Of a DNA stretch of 64,000 bases, positions 37,032 through 45,625 are shown one piece after another. Under the pieces are notes generated by a model. It was not told the DNA's origin and ran no database searches. It saw only the letters and a program-made list of their open reading frames with translations. The DNA lies in assembly GCF_019795295.1 (NCBI RefSeq), contig NZ_JAIMCG010000012.1, forward strand, positions 1-64,000, in the 5' to 3' direction. Position 1 is the first letter of the stretch. Every line of letters begins with the position of its first letter. The position numbers and the translations under genes are program-made. The DNA is from Cupriavidus sp. AU9028. GTDB lineage: Bacteria; Pseudomonadota; Gammaproteobacteria; Burkholderiales; Burkholderiaceae.

Positions 37032-38240
37032 ATGAAGATTGCCTTTTTCCTCGGCTCGGTCGATATCAGCGGCGGCTCCTACGTCATCTACCAGCATGCG
37101 CTGTACGCGCACGCGCGGGGGCACGACGTCACCATCGTCGCGCAGTACCGCTTCCAGCCCAGCCAGCTGGCCTGGCATCCGGCCACCAGCGTGCTGCGCA
37201 TCGTCCATGTCGACGATCTGGACGCGGACGCGACGTTCGACCTGGCCATTGCCACCTGGTGGAAGACCGCGACCGAGCTGCACCGGCTGCGCGCGGCGCA
37301 GTATGCGTACTTCGTGCAGTCGATCGAATCGCGCTTCTACCCGGAAGGGGAAGGCCCGCTGCGGGAACTGGTGGACAGCACCTATCGGTTGCCGCTGCCC
37401 GGCGTGACCGAGGCCACCTGGATTCGCGAGCATCTGTCCACGCACTACGGCCACGCCTACCATCTGGCGCGCAACGGCATCCGCAAGGATCTCTATTCGG
37501 AACAGGGCGAAGCGGCGGCGCCGCGCCTGCCGCGCGGCGAATTGCGCGTGCTGGTCGAAGGGCCGTTCGGCGTTTTCTTCAAGAACGTGGGCCGCTCGCT
37601 GAAGCTGATGCGCAAGGCCGCCCCCGCGCAGACCTGGCTGCTGACCTCGTCCGAGGTGTCGTGGTATCCCGGCGTCGACCGGCTGTTCTCGCGCGTGCCC
37701 ATCCAGTCGGTGCCGCAGATCTATCGCGCGTGCGATGTCATCGTCAAGCTCAGCTATGTCGAAGGCATGTTCGGGCCGCCGCTGGAGATGTTCCACTGCG
37801 GCGGCACCGCGGTCGTCTATGACGTGACCGGGCACGACGAGTACATCGTCGATGGCCGCAACGCCATGGTGGTGGCGCGCGACGACGAGCAGGGCGTGAT
37901 CGACGCGGTGCGCCGGCTGCAGCGCGAGCCGGACCTGCTGGCGTCGCTCAAGCAGGGCGCGCGCGACACCGCGGCGGCGTGGCCGGACTGGGACGAGGCT
38001 TCGCGCGTGTTCCTGCTGGCGCTGGAGTCGTTCATGGATGCGCCGCGCGTCGCGCGCGAGCAGATCGAGCAGATGAACCGGCAGGCGATGGAGGTCTATG
38101 CCGCCGCCGAGCAGACGCGGCTGGCGCAGCGGCCTTCGACCAAGTGGCGCTACCGGATGGACGCGATGCTCGACCGGGTGCCGGCGACCGTCGCGCGCAA
38201 CCTGCGCCTGGGCCGCTACGTGCTGGAGAGCCTGCGGTGA
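37032..38240 (+). CDS. GT4-type glycosyltransferase
   Basis: The 402-residue GT-B enzyme opens with KIAFFLGSVDISGGSYVIYQ, a typical GT4 N-terminal domain. The C-terminal domain has GPFGVFFKNVGRSLKLM and LSYVEGMFGPPLEMFHCGG near 240-258, with a Glu in the position usual for GT4 enzymes (E-x7-E-like). It lacks a signal peptide and should act on the cytoplasmic side. The 33-bp gap from the HAD gene is small, so it belongs to the same operon. Donor and acceptor are unknown. Confidence 0.83.
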   Translation: MKIAFFLGSVDISGGSYVIYQHALYAHARGHDVTIVAQYRFQPSQLAWHPATSVLRIVHVDDLDADATFDLAIATWWKTATELHRLRAAQYAYFVQSIESRFYPEGEGPLRELVDSTYRLPLPGVTEATWIREHLSTHYGHAYHLARNGIRKDLYSEQGEAAAPRLPRGELRVLVEGPFGVFFKNVGRSLKLMRKAAPAQTWLLTSSEVSWYPGVDRLFSRVPIQSVPQIYRACDVIVKLSYVEGMFGPPLEMFHCGGTAVVYDVTGHDEYIVDGRNAMVVARDDEQGVIDAVRRLQREPDLLASLKQGARDTAAAWPDWDEASRVFLLALESFMDAPRVAREQIEQMNRQAMEVYAAAEQTRLAQRPSTKWRYRMDAMLDRVPATVARNLRLGRYVLESLR

Positions 38241-39157
38241 CCGTGACGCCCGTGGTCTGGGCGGTGGTGGTCTGCTATCGCCCCGACCTGGCGCAGCTGG
38301 CCCGCCTGCTCGATGCGCTGGCCCCGCAGGTGGCAGGCATCGTCGTGGTCGACAACGGTCCCGACGAGCGCCTGCGCGCCGCGCTGGCATCCCGCGCCGA
38401 CAGCGGGGTGCGCCATCTGCCGATGGCCGGCAATGTGGGCGTGGCCAGCGGCCACAACGCCGGCATTGACGCGGTGCGGGCCCAGGGCGCCAGTCATGCG
38501 ATCCTGTTCGACCAGGACAGCCTGCCGGCGACGGACATGGTCCAGCGGCTGCTGGCCGCGGTGCAGCAGGCGCAGGCACGCGGGCTGCGCGTGGCAAGCG
38601 CGGGGCCGCGCTTTCACGATCCGCGCGACGGCACCGTCTATCCGTTCATCCGTCTCGACGGCTGGAAGATCGCGCAGGTGCGCCAGCCGGATGCCGGGCA
38701 ATACTGCCTTGCCGACTACCTGATCACCTCCGGCTGCCTGATTCCGCTGGCCGCGCTCGACGAGATCGGCGGCATGGAGGACGGGCTCTTCATCGATTAC
38801 ATCGACATCGAATGGGGGCTGCGGGCGCGCGCGCACGGGTTCGTCAATCTCGGCGTATTCGATGCCGGGATGGAGCACGACCTGGGCGATCCGCCGCGCC
38901 GCTATTTCGGCGGAAGGCTGCGCGTGCCGATGCACTCGCCGCTGCGGCACTACTATCACTTCCGCAATGCGCTGCAACTGTACCGGCGCGGTTATATTCC
39001 GCTGCGCTGGCGCCTGAACGACGGCTACCGGCTGCTGCTCAAGGGCGTGTTCTATTCGGTGATGGTGGAGAATCGCGGCGAACAGCGCCGCATGATCCTG
39101 CGCGGCTGCCGGGACGGCCTCGCCGGCGTCGCCGGGCCCTACTCGGGCGCCGGATAG
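38237..39157 (+). CDS. GT2 glycosyltransferase, RfbF-like rhamnosyltransferase
   Basis: The 306-residue GT-A enzyme has VVVCYRPDLAQLARLLDAL, VVDNGPDERL, GNVGVASGHNAGI and ILFDQDSLPATDMV near 88-101. The D-Q-D acidic site and the IDYIDIEWGLRARAHG block are characteristic of RfbF-type rhamnosyltransferases. The dTDP-rhamnose genes at 16261-19697 would supply the donor. The start is GTG 38237, overlapping the previous stop; GTG 38243 is also possible. It is the last gene on this strand, and its 3' end overlaps the 3' end of the convergent gene by 19 bp. Confidence 0.85.
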   Translation: MTVTPVVWAVVVCYRPDLAQLARLLDALAPQVAGIVVVDNGPDERLRAALASRADSGVRHLPMAGNVGVASGHNAGIDAVRAQGASHAILFDQDSLPATDMVQRLLAAVQQAQARGLRVASAGPRFHDPRDGTVYPFIRLDGWKIAQVRQPDAGQYCLADYLITSGCLIPLAALDEIGGMEDGLFIDYIDIEWGLRARAHGFVNLGVFDAGMEHDLGDPPRRYFGGRLRVPMHSPLRHYYHFRNALQLYRRGYIPLRWRLNDGYRLLLKGVFYSVMVENRGEQRRMILRGCRDGLAGVAGPYSGAG

Positions 39158-40278
39158 CGTGCGGATTGCCGCGCGCGCGGGAGCCCGGCCAGCAGCCGCT
39201 CCCATTGCGCGGCGATGGCCGGCACCGCAAAACGAGCGGCGTCGGCGCGGGCCGTCCCGGCGAGCCGGTCCATGCGGAGCTCGTCCTGCGCCAGTTCCCG
39301 CAATCCGTTTGCCAGCGCCCGCACATCCGCGGGCGGCACCAGCGCCGCGTTGGCGCCGTCGCTAAGCAGCGCCACCGGACCGGTCTCGCAGGCGGTGGCA
39401 ACGATCGGCAGGCCGAACGACATCGCCTCGATCAGCACGAGGCCGAAGCCTTCGTAGCGCGAGCTGAGGCAGAACAGCGCCGCGTGCCGGTACAGCGATT
39501 GCACATCGCTGCGGGCCGGCTCGATGCTGGCGGACTGCGCCAGCCCAAGCTCGTCGCGCAGCCGCAGCAGCGCGTCGCGTTGCTCGCCGTCGCCGACGAT
39601 GCGCAGCCGCCATTGCGGCAACGCCGGCGCGGCCAGCGCCCATGCCCGCAGCAGCAAATCGAACCCCTTGGCCTCGGTCAGCCGGCCGACCGCAAGGACG
39701 GTGCGCACGGTGTCGTCGCCGCGATTGCGCGCGGCGGCCCGATCGGGCCAGGGGAAGGGCAGCGCATTGGGAATCGCCACGATGCGTCCGGCGGCAGGGC
39801 GCAGCCGGTCCTGCCAACGTTGCCGGTCGCGCTCGGTCAGCACCACCACCCGCTCGCAGGTGCGCACCGCAAGCCGCCGCGCGACGCGCCGCGCGCGCCT
39901 GCCCAGGTCCTGTTCCAGATCGCAGTGTTCCCAGGCCACCCGCCGCACGTCCAGCCCAATGCAGGCCGGCAGCGTGAACAGCGTCAGCATGGTGTCCACC
40001 TCGATCAGCACCTGCACGCCATGCCGGCACAGATAGGCGCGGATGCCGGCAACGGTGGCAGCATAGTGCCGCTTGAAGGAGGGCCGCGCCTCGAACAGCG
40101 CGTCGTGCCGCACCGCGGGATCGAGAGGGAAGCAGCTGGCGCGGTCCCACAGGCTCAGCACATGGACGCGATGGCCGCTTCCTGCCAGCGCATTGGCGAT
40201 CACGGCCGTCATCCGCTCGGCGCCGGCGAAGGCGTTCAGCGTGCCGGTCAGGAAACACAGGGTCAGCGGTGCGGGCAT
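39139..40278 (-). CDS. GT4 glycosyltransferase
   Basis: The 379-residue GT-B enzyme shows LCFLTGTLNAFAGAERMTAV, with the acceptor-side Gly-rich loop, followed by RTVLAVGRLTEAKGFDLLL and SSRYEGFGLVLIEAMSFGLP, which has the E-x7-E nucleotide-sugar motif. It is the last gene of the minus-strand block that begins at 45300. It lies 10 bp after the flippase stop and its own end overlaps the RfbF-like gene. Glycan specificity is not predictable. Confidence 0.88.
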   Translation of the reverse strand: MPAPLTLCFLTGTLNAFAGAERMTAVIANALAGSGHRVHVLSLWDRASCFPLDPAVRHDALFEARPSFKRHYAATVAGIRAYLCRHGVQVLIEVDTMLTLFTLPACIGLDVRRVAWEHCDLEQDLGRRARRVARRLAVRTCERVVVLTERDRQRWQDRLRPAAGRIVAIPNALPFPWPDRAAARNRGDDTVRTVLAVGRLTEAKGFDLLLRAWALAAPALPQWRLRIVGDGEQRDALLRLRDELGLAQSASIEPARSDVQSLYRHAALFCLSSRYEGFGLVLIEAMSFGLPIVATACETGPVALLSDGANAALVPPADVRALANGLRELAQDELRMDRLAGTARADAARFAVPAIAAQWERLLAGLPRARQSARYPAPE

Positions 40279-40288
40279 GGTGGCTCCC

Positions 40289-41551
40289 TCATGCCGCGTA
40301 GCGGCGCGTGGCGACGCCGGCGCGCCACCACAGCACGATGCCGGTCAGCACCGCAAAGCCGTTGGAGACCGCGTAGCCGGCCACCGCGCCCCAGGCGCCG
40401 AAGCGCGGCACCGCGATCAGGTCGAACAGCACCACCACCAGCAGCGTGCCCGCCCATTTGGCGGCAACCCACTGCGGCTTGCGCAGGTAGACCGGCACCA
40501 GCGTCAGGCCGACGTCGACGAATACCAGCGCGCTGGCGAAGGCCGCCACGCGCAGCAGGCTGGCGGCGGCCTCGAAGCGCTCGCCGTACAGCAGCGCGAT
40601 GATCCAGTCCGCCATGCCGGCAATCAGCGCGGCGCCGGCAAGCCCCGTGGCGCCGAGCGCCAGCGCCAGCCGCGCGGTATTGCGCCGCGCCACGGCGGCG
40701 CTGGTCTGCCGGTAGACGTAGAGGGGCGCGACGCCAGCGGCGATGATGGTGGCGGCCATCGCATAGTTGTCCAGGATCTGCATCGTTGCCGCGTAGGCGC
40801 TGAACTGGGCCAGCGGCACCGCGGGCTGCAGGATCAGCTGATCGACCCGGCGCGCGGCCATCATCAGCATGAAGCTGATCCAGAACAGCGTGCCGGCGCC
40901 GATCAGCTCACGCGCCAGAGGCGGCTCGGGTGCCACGCGCCGGCACGGCACGCGCATCAGGTACCAGCCGCCCAGCAGCGCGGCGAGCAGCACGGCTTCG
41001 AGGGCGAAGGTGCCGGCATAGCCCAGGCCGGCCGCATGGCCAGTGGCAAACAGGGCCGCCACCAGCACCAGCTTGACCGACAGCGAGATCATGCTGATCA
41101 GCATGCCGGGCCGATTGTTGGTATGGGCCTGCATCCATGCCGTGACGACGCCCGCGGGCTCGCGCAGCAGGATGGCGAGCCCGAGCGTCAGCGCAATCGG
41201 CCACACCTCACGGTCGGCGCCCGCCACCCACAGGTAGCCGCATACCAGCGCATAGCCCAGCACGCCACCGCCCAGCCGCAGCACGAAGGCGTGCGCGAGC
41301 AGCCGGTGCTGCGCGGCGGCACCGGTCAACGCCACCAGCCGCGGCACCACCACCTCGCCGCTGCAGACGAGAGCCACCGACGCGGCGATGGTGACGACCG
41401 CCTGTGCGTACTGGAAATGGGCGAAGCCGTCGGGCCCGAGCGCGCGCGCCAGCATGGCGACGATGGCGAAGCCGCAGCCGACCTGCATCGCGCGTTCGGC
41501 AAGCATCCACGCCAGGTTGCCGGCGATCCGGTCGGCGAAGGTGCGCCGCAT
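40289..41551 (-). CDS. Wzx-like polysaccharide flippase
   Basis: This 420-residue polytopic protein has about 12-14 hydrophobic segments and belongs to the MOP/PST flippase superfamily. The N-terminal GNLAWMLAERAMQVGCGFA and the later VAKWAGTLLVV fit Wzx-type exporters. It should flip undecaprenyl-linked repeat units to the periplasm for Wzy-type polymerisation. Start ATG 41551 overlaps the upstream GT4 stop. No Wzy polymerase or chain-length regulator is seen in this block, so the rest of the pathway must lie elsewhere or act differently. Confidence 0.85.
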   Translation of the reverse strand: MRRTFADRIAGNLAWMLAERAMQVGCGFAIVAMLARALGPDGFAHFQYAQAVVTIAASVALVCSGEVVVPRLVALTGAAAQHRLLAHAFVLRLGGGVLGYALVCGYLWVAGADREVWPIALTLGLAILLREPAGVVTAWMQAHTNNRPGMLISMISLSVKLVLVAALFATGHAAGLGYAGTFALEAVLLAALLGGWYLMRVPCRRVAPEPPLARELIGAGTLFWISFMLMMAARRVDQLILQPAVPLAQFSAYAATMQILDNYAMAATIIAAGVAPLYVYRQTSAAVARRNTARLALALGATGLAGAALIAGMADWIIALLYGERFEAAASLLRVAAFASALVFVDVGLTLVPVYLRKPQWVAAKWAGTLLVVVLFDLIAVPRFGAWGAVAGYAVSNGFAVLTGIVLWWRAGVATRRYAA

Positions 41552-42750
41552 CAGGCCGGCTCCACGCCGGCCTCGCCGGCCCCCAGGGCGTACTGGCGGT
41601 ACAGCGCGAGCCACTGCCCGGCGATCCCGTCCAGCCCGAGCGTCGTGGCGACATGGCGATGCCGCGCCGCCTGGGCCGCCTCGTCGCCGCGGCCGGCGGG
41701 CAGCATCTGCGCGATGGCGGCCGCCAGCGCCGCGGTGTCGCCGCGTGGCACGATGCGGGCATGCGCGCCGGCGATCGCCGCCACTCCCGCCGCATCGGTC
41801 GATACGACCGGACAGCCGCAGGCCAGCGCTTCGCCGATTACAAGCGGCATGCCTTCGATATCGGAGGACAGCACGAACAGGTCGGCGGCATTGAGCAACG
41901 CCGGAATATCGCCGCGCGGGCCGAGCAGCAGCGCGCGCTCGCGCAGCCCCGCGGCGTCGATGCGGCGTTGCAGCGCGTCGCGCAGCGGCCCGCCGCCCGC
42001 GATCAGCAGCCGCATGCCGTCGCCGGGGCAGGCAAGCGCAAACGCATCGATCAGCCGGGCCTGCGCCTTCTCGGCGACCAGCCGCCCCACATGCATTACG
42101 AGCCGCTCGCCGTCGGCAAGGCCCAGCGCCTGGCGAGCAGCGCGCCGCGCCGCGGGGTCGGGCTGGAAACGCATGGTATCGATGCCGTTGGGGACGACGA
42201 CGATCCGGTCGGCGGGTGCGGCGCGTAGCGCCACCATCCGGTCCCGGCCTTCCGCTCCGACGTGGGTGGTCAGCCGGCTCCACCGGTCCGACAGCCGGTA
42301 GGCCAGCATGCTGGCCGCGCCGCCTTCGCGATAGCTGTGCGCGGTGCAGATCGGCAGCGGCATGCCGCCGACCGAAGCCAGCGCGCGCGCCAGCAGATTG
42401 GCGTGGATCATGTGGCTGTGCACGACGTCGGGGCGCCAGGCGCGCACCAGCCGGCGCAGCCGCCACAGCGCGGCGGCGAACGACCAGGGCGTCTTGCGCA
42501 TTGCCAGGCTGGCAAGTTCCACGCCGGCTCCGGGCGCGACTTCGACGCCGTCGGTCAGGCTCACCACCCGCACCGCGTGACCGAGCTCGGCATAGCGCTG
42601 TGCCAGTGCCATTACCTGCCGTTCGGCCCCGCCAAGCCGCAGCCCGGTGGCCAGCAACAGGATGCGCAGCGGTCGCGTGCCGGCGGAGGCGGCCAGGGGC
42701 AGGCCCGGCGGCAGCGCTGTCGACGCGGCACAGTCCAGCGTCCGCATCAT
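41551..42750 (-). CDS. GT4 glycosyltransferase
   Basis: The 399-residue GT-B enzyme has LLLATGLRLGGAERQVMALA (N-terminal Gly-rich loop), VVVPNGIDTMRFQPD, VGRLVAEKAQ and SSDIEGMPLVIGEALACGCP with the conserved E-x7-E. These are typical of GT4 enzymes in exopolysaccharide loci. Its start overlaps the sugar-transferase stop and its stop overlaps the flippase start, which implies translational coupling. Confidence 0.9.
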   Translation of the reverse strand: MMRTLDCAASTALPPGLPLAASAGTRPLRILLLATGLRLGGAERQVMALAQRYAELGHAVRVVSLTDGVEVAPGAGVELASLAMRKTPWSFAAALWRLRRLVRAWRPDVVHSHMIHANLLARALASVGGMPLPICTAHSYREGGAASMLAYRLSDRWSRLTTHVGAEGRDRMVALRAAPADRIVVVPNGIDTMRFQPDPAARRAARQALGLADGERLVMHVGRLVAEKAQARLIDAFALACPGDGMRLLIAGGGPLRDALQRRIDAAGLRERALLLGPRGDIPALLNAADLFVLSSDIEGMPLVIGEALACGCPVVSTDAAGVAAIAGAHARIVPRGDTAALAAAIAQMLPAGRGDEAAQAARHRHVATTLGLDGIAGQWLALYRQYALGAGEAGVEPA

Positions 42751-44093
42751 CGCGCCCCGTAGCCGGTCAGCAGGATCCGCACGGTCTTGATGGCGACCAG
42801 CAGGTCCAGCGCAAAGCTGCAGTGCTTGACGTAATAGAGGTCGTAGCTAAGCTTGGTCACGGTTTCGGCGTGCGAGCCCGCATAGCCTTGCTGCACCTGT
42901 GCCCACCCCGACAGGCCCGGCCGTACCAGGTGCCGGTAGGGGTAGTAGGGGATGGTGTCGGCGAAACGCTCCACCATCGGCGCCTGCTCGGGGCGCGGGC
43001 CGATCAGGCTCATCTCTCCGGTCAGCACGTTCCATAGCTGGGGAATTTCGTCGAGCCGGTACTTGCGGATGACCCGTCCGACGCGGGTCACGCGCGGATC
43101 GGCGTGCGTGGCAAAGCGCGCGTCCGCACCGGCGGGTGCCGCTTCCATGCTGCGGAACTTGAGCATGGTGAAGGGCCGGCCATGCAGGCCCACGCGCACC
43201 TGCCGGAACAGCGCCGGCCCGCGCGAGTCGAGCCGGATGGCGAGCGCCACCAGCAGCCCGACCGGCAGCGCCAGCGGCGCAAGGACGAGCGCCGCGCCGA
43301 CATCGACCAGCCGTTTCACATAGCCATACAGGTAGTGCGCGGCATGGTCGTCGAGAAAATGCTCGTCGATATGATCCAGGCCGACGCGGCCGGTGAGCAT
43401 TTCCGCAACCCGCTCGACGGAGTAGATGCGCACGTGGCTGAGCTTGTAGCGCGCCAGCAGGCGGGTGCGGTCCGGATCCGCGGCGGCATTGCGATCGAGC
43501 ATCAGGCCGTCGCAGTGCACCGCTTCCTGCAGCGTATGGATCGGCTCGAAACGGGTCGGTGCGGGCGGCGCCGCGCCGGGCATGGACAATACCTGCCGCA
43601 GTTGCGTCAGCGCGGCGGCGTCGGTGTAGCCGAACACCGGCACATAGTTGCGCACGTGCCGGCGGTAACCGAGCCAGATCCACGCCAGCGTGGTCAGCCA
43701 GGCCAGCAGCAGTGCACCGCGCGAATATTCCACGTGCAGCACCGCGAAGCCGAACAGCAGGGCGGCAAAGGGCAGCGTTGCCGCCAGGCCCACCAGGCTG
43801 TTGCCCTCCATCGCCGGCAGATGCAGCGAGCGGTGCAACAGCATGAAGGCCAGCATGTAGGGCACCACGCCCCACAGCAGCGTGCGTGGAAAGACATGGG
43901 TGACATGGCCGGCCTGCATTGCCAGCTCGGCCAGCACGGCGCACAGGCTGAAGGGCAGCAGGCCGACCAGCGCCCAGGCCAGCATGCGGCTGGCCCGGCG
44001 CACCGTTTCGGAGCGGGTGGCATGGGGCGCGAGCGCGGGCCTTGGCACAGGGGCAGCGCGCGGGGCGGGGGTGGTTCCGGGAGCCTTGTCCAT
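42747..44093 (-). CDS. WcaJ-like polyprenyl-phosphate sugar-1-phosphate transferase
   Basis: This initiating glycosylphosphotransferase of 448 residues has several N-terminal membrane segments (about 35-150). The catalytic C-terminal domain (from about 252) has DVGAALVLAPLALPVGL, MLKFRSM, DEIPQLWNVLTGEMSLIGPR and RPGLSGWAQVQQGYAGSH. In WcaJ-type enzymes this moves glucose-1-phosphate or another hexose-1-phosphate to undecaprenyl phosphate. The region between the membrane part and the catalytic part is not a clear NAD-binding domain. It is the second priming enzyme of the locus, distinct from the WecA-like one at 20515. Confidence 0.92.
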   Translation of the reverse strand: MDKAPGTTPAPRAAPVPRPALAPHATRSETVRRASRMLAWALVGLLPFSLCAVLAELAMQAGHVTHVFPRTLLWGVVPYMLAFMLLHRSLHLPAMEGNSLVGLAATLPFAALLFGFAVLHVEYSRGALLLAWLTTLAWIWLGYRRHVRNYVPVFGYTDAAALTQLRQVLSMPGAAPPAPTRFEPIHTLQEAVHCDGLMLDRNAAADPDRTRLLARYKLSHVRIYSVERVAEMLTGRVGLDHIDEHFLDDHAAHYLYGYVKRLVDVGAALVLAPLALPVGLLVALAIRLDSRGPALFRQVRVGLHGRPFTMLKFRSMEAAPAGADARFATHADPRVTRVGRVIRKYRLDEIPQLWNVLTGEMSLIGPRPEQAPMVERFADTIPYYPYRHLVRPGLSGWAQVQQGYAGSHAETVTKLSYDLYYVKHCSFALDLLVAIKTVRILLTGYGAR

Positions 44094-44109
44094 GGTGGTC
44101 GGCCGGTGA

Positions 44110-45300
44110 TCAGACCGGATCGCGCGCGGCGATGCCGGCGTCCTCGCCTGGCGTCGGCAGCGCCTGCCGGTAGACCGCCAGCGTCGCCTCGGCCATTGCC
44201 GCGTCGCCGTGGTGGCCGAGCCAGTGGGCCCGCGCCGCCTCGCCCAGGCGCCGGCGTAGCGCGGCGTCGCCCGCCAGCCGGCGCAGCGCGCCGGTCAGCG
44301 CGGTCACGTCGCCAGCGGGGCACAACAGGCCGCAGCGTCCGTCATCGAGCTGTTCGCGGATGCCGGGCAGGTCCGAGGCAATTACCGGCAGGCCGGCCCG
44401 CATTGCTTCGAGCACGGACAGCGGCATGCCCTCGTGGTCGGAGGCCAGCACGAACGCCTGCGAGGACGCCAGCAGCGCCGGGATATCGCCGACATTGCCG
44501 GCCAGCACGATGCGGGCCGGCGCCAGCGAGCCGGCTAGCGCCCGCAGCGCCGGCATCTGCGGGCCGTCGCCAGCGATCACCAGTTCGCACTCGGCCAGCC
44601 CGGCCGCAGCGAAGGCCTGCATCAGCAGATCCGGCCGCTTCGGGCGCGCCAGCCGCGCCACCATGGCAATCCGTCGCAGCGGCTGCGCCGCGCGGGCGAG
44701 CTGGGCGGTATCGGCAATGCCGTTGGGAATCACGCTGATCCGCGCGGAGGAAATCGGCAGGCCGCGCGCCAGTTCGCGCTCGGCCGCCGCCACGCAGACC
44801 AGCCGGTCCGTCAGCGGGGCGAGGCACCATTCGGCCACGCGCGCGGCCAGCCGCTGCGGCAGCGGCGCGGCCGGCTTGAAGCCGAAGCCGTGCACGGTAT
44901 AGATCGCCGGAATGCCAAGCCAGCACGCCGCCAGCCGGCCCAGCGCGCCGGCCTTGGCGCTGTGCAGGTGCACCGCATCCGCGCGGACCCGGCGCAGCGC
45001 CCCGACCAGCTCGCGCAGCGCGCCAACGGCACGCCACGGCGCCAGGCTGTTGTCCAGCCGTTCCAGCCGGACCGTGTCGATGCCCAGCGCGCGGGCGGCA
45101 TCGAACAGCGGCCCGTCGCCACCGGCCAGCAGCACCGCATCGATGCGCCCGGACAGGGCGCGCAGCAGCGTGGCGACATGCGCCTGCGCGCCGCCCGTCT
45201 CCGAATGCGTGATGACGAAGGCGATGCGGGGACGGCCCGCTGCCCCGGGCCGGGACGGCCGACGCAGCAGTGACATGAGCGGGCGCGTCAGGAGCGGCAT
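44110..45300 (-). CDS. GT4 glycosyltransferase (first gene of the minus-strand block)
   Basis: The 396-residue GT-B enzyme has IAFVITHSETGGAQAHVATL, VIPNGIADTAQLA, RIAMVARLARPKRPDLLM and ASDHEGMPLSVLEAMRAGLP with the E-x7-E motif. ATG 45300 is preferred; ATG 45276 is an alternative only eight codons later. The longer reading frame upstream encodes a low-complexity Arg/Ser stretch and was rejected. The 5' region (45301 onward) is purine-rich on the plus strand. As first gene of the block, it probably follows the promoter of the WcaJ/Wzx route. Confidence 0.87.
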   Translation of the reverse strand: MPLLTRPLMSLLRRPSRPGAAGRPRIAFVITHSETGGAQAHVATLLRALSGRIDAVLLAGGDGPLFDAARALGIDTVRLERLDNSLAPWRAVGALRELVGALRRVRADAVHLHSAKAGALGRLAACWLGIPAIYTVHGFGFKPAAPLPQRLAARVAEWCLAPLTDRLVCVAAAERELARGLPISSARISVIPNGIADTAQLARAAQPLRRIAMVARLARPKRPDLLMQAFAAAGLAECELVIAGDGPQMPALRALAGSLAPARIVLAGNVGDIPALLASSQAFVLASDHEGMPLSVLEAMRAGLPVIASDLPGIREQLDDGRCGLLCPAGDVTALTGALRRLAGDAALRRRLGEAARAHWLGHHGDAAMAEATLAVYRQALPTPGEDAGIAARDPV

Positions 45301-45625
45301 GGCTGGCAGGAGGGCGAGAAGAGGGCGAGAAGGGGAGCGGGAGAGGGCGTAGAAGGACGTAGACGGGCGCAGAAAGGGCGGCGTGCAGGATGCGTGCAAG
45401 GACTGGGCGAGGCGGTGCGCCGGGCGTGCGTTCGGGCACCGAAATTCAGGGTCGCAGCGATTATAACTGCCGTGCCTCGCGCAATCCGGCAAAATACGGG
45501 ATTGGGCGCGCCGTCCCGTCCACATCGCGAGGGCGCGCAACACGCATACGCAAGGCAGACCCATCCCGCCAGGCAACCGGCGGGAGCGAGGACGGACCCA
45601 ACTCCCTTTACACCCAGGAAGCTGC
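45301..45625. promoter_or_regulatory. Divergent promoter region with a polypurine tract
   Basis: This 325-bp gap separates the GT4 gene (minus) from manB (plus). From about 45308 to 45394 the plus strand is G/A-rich, with loose repeats of AGGGCGAGAAG; in the minus-strand transcript this becomes a C/U-rich leader. Around 45459-45472 the sequence is locally A/T-rich (GATTATAACTG), which could hold a -10 for either gene, but no matching -35 was found. CAGGAAGCTGC is the ribosome site of manB. No gene or terminator was seen. Confidence 0.45.
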
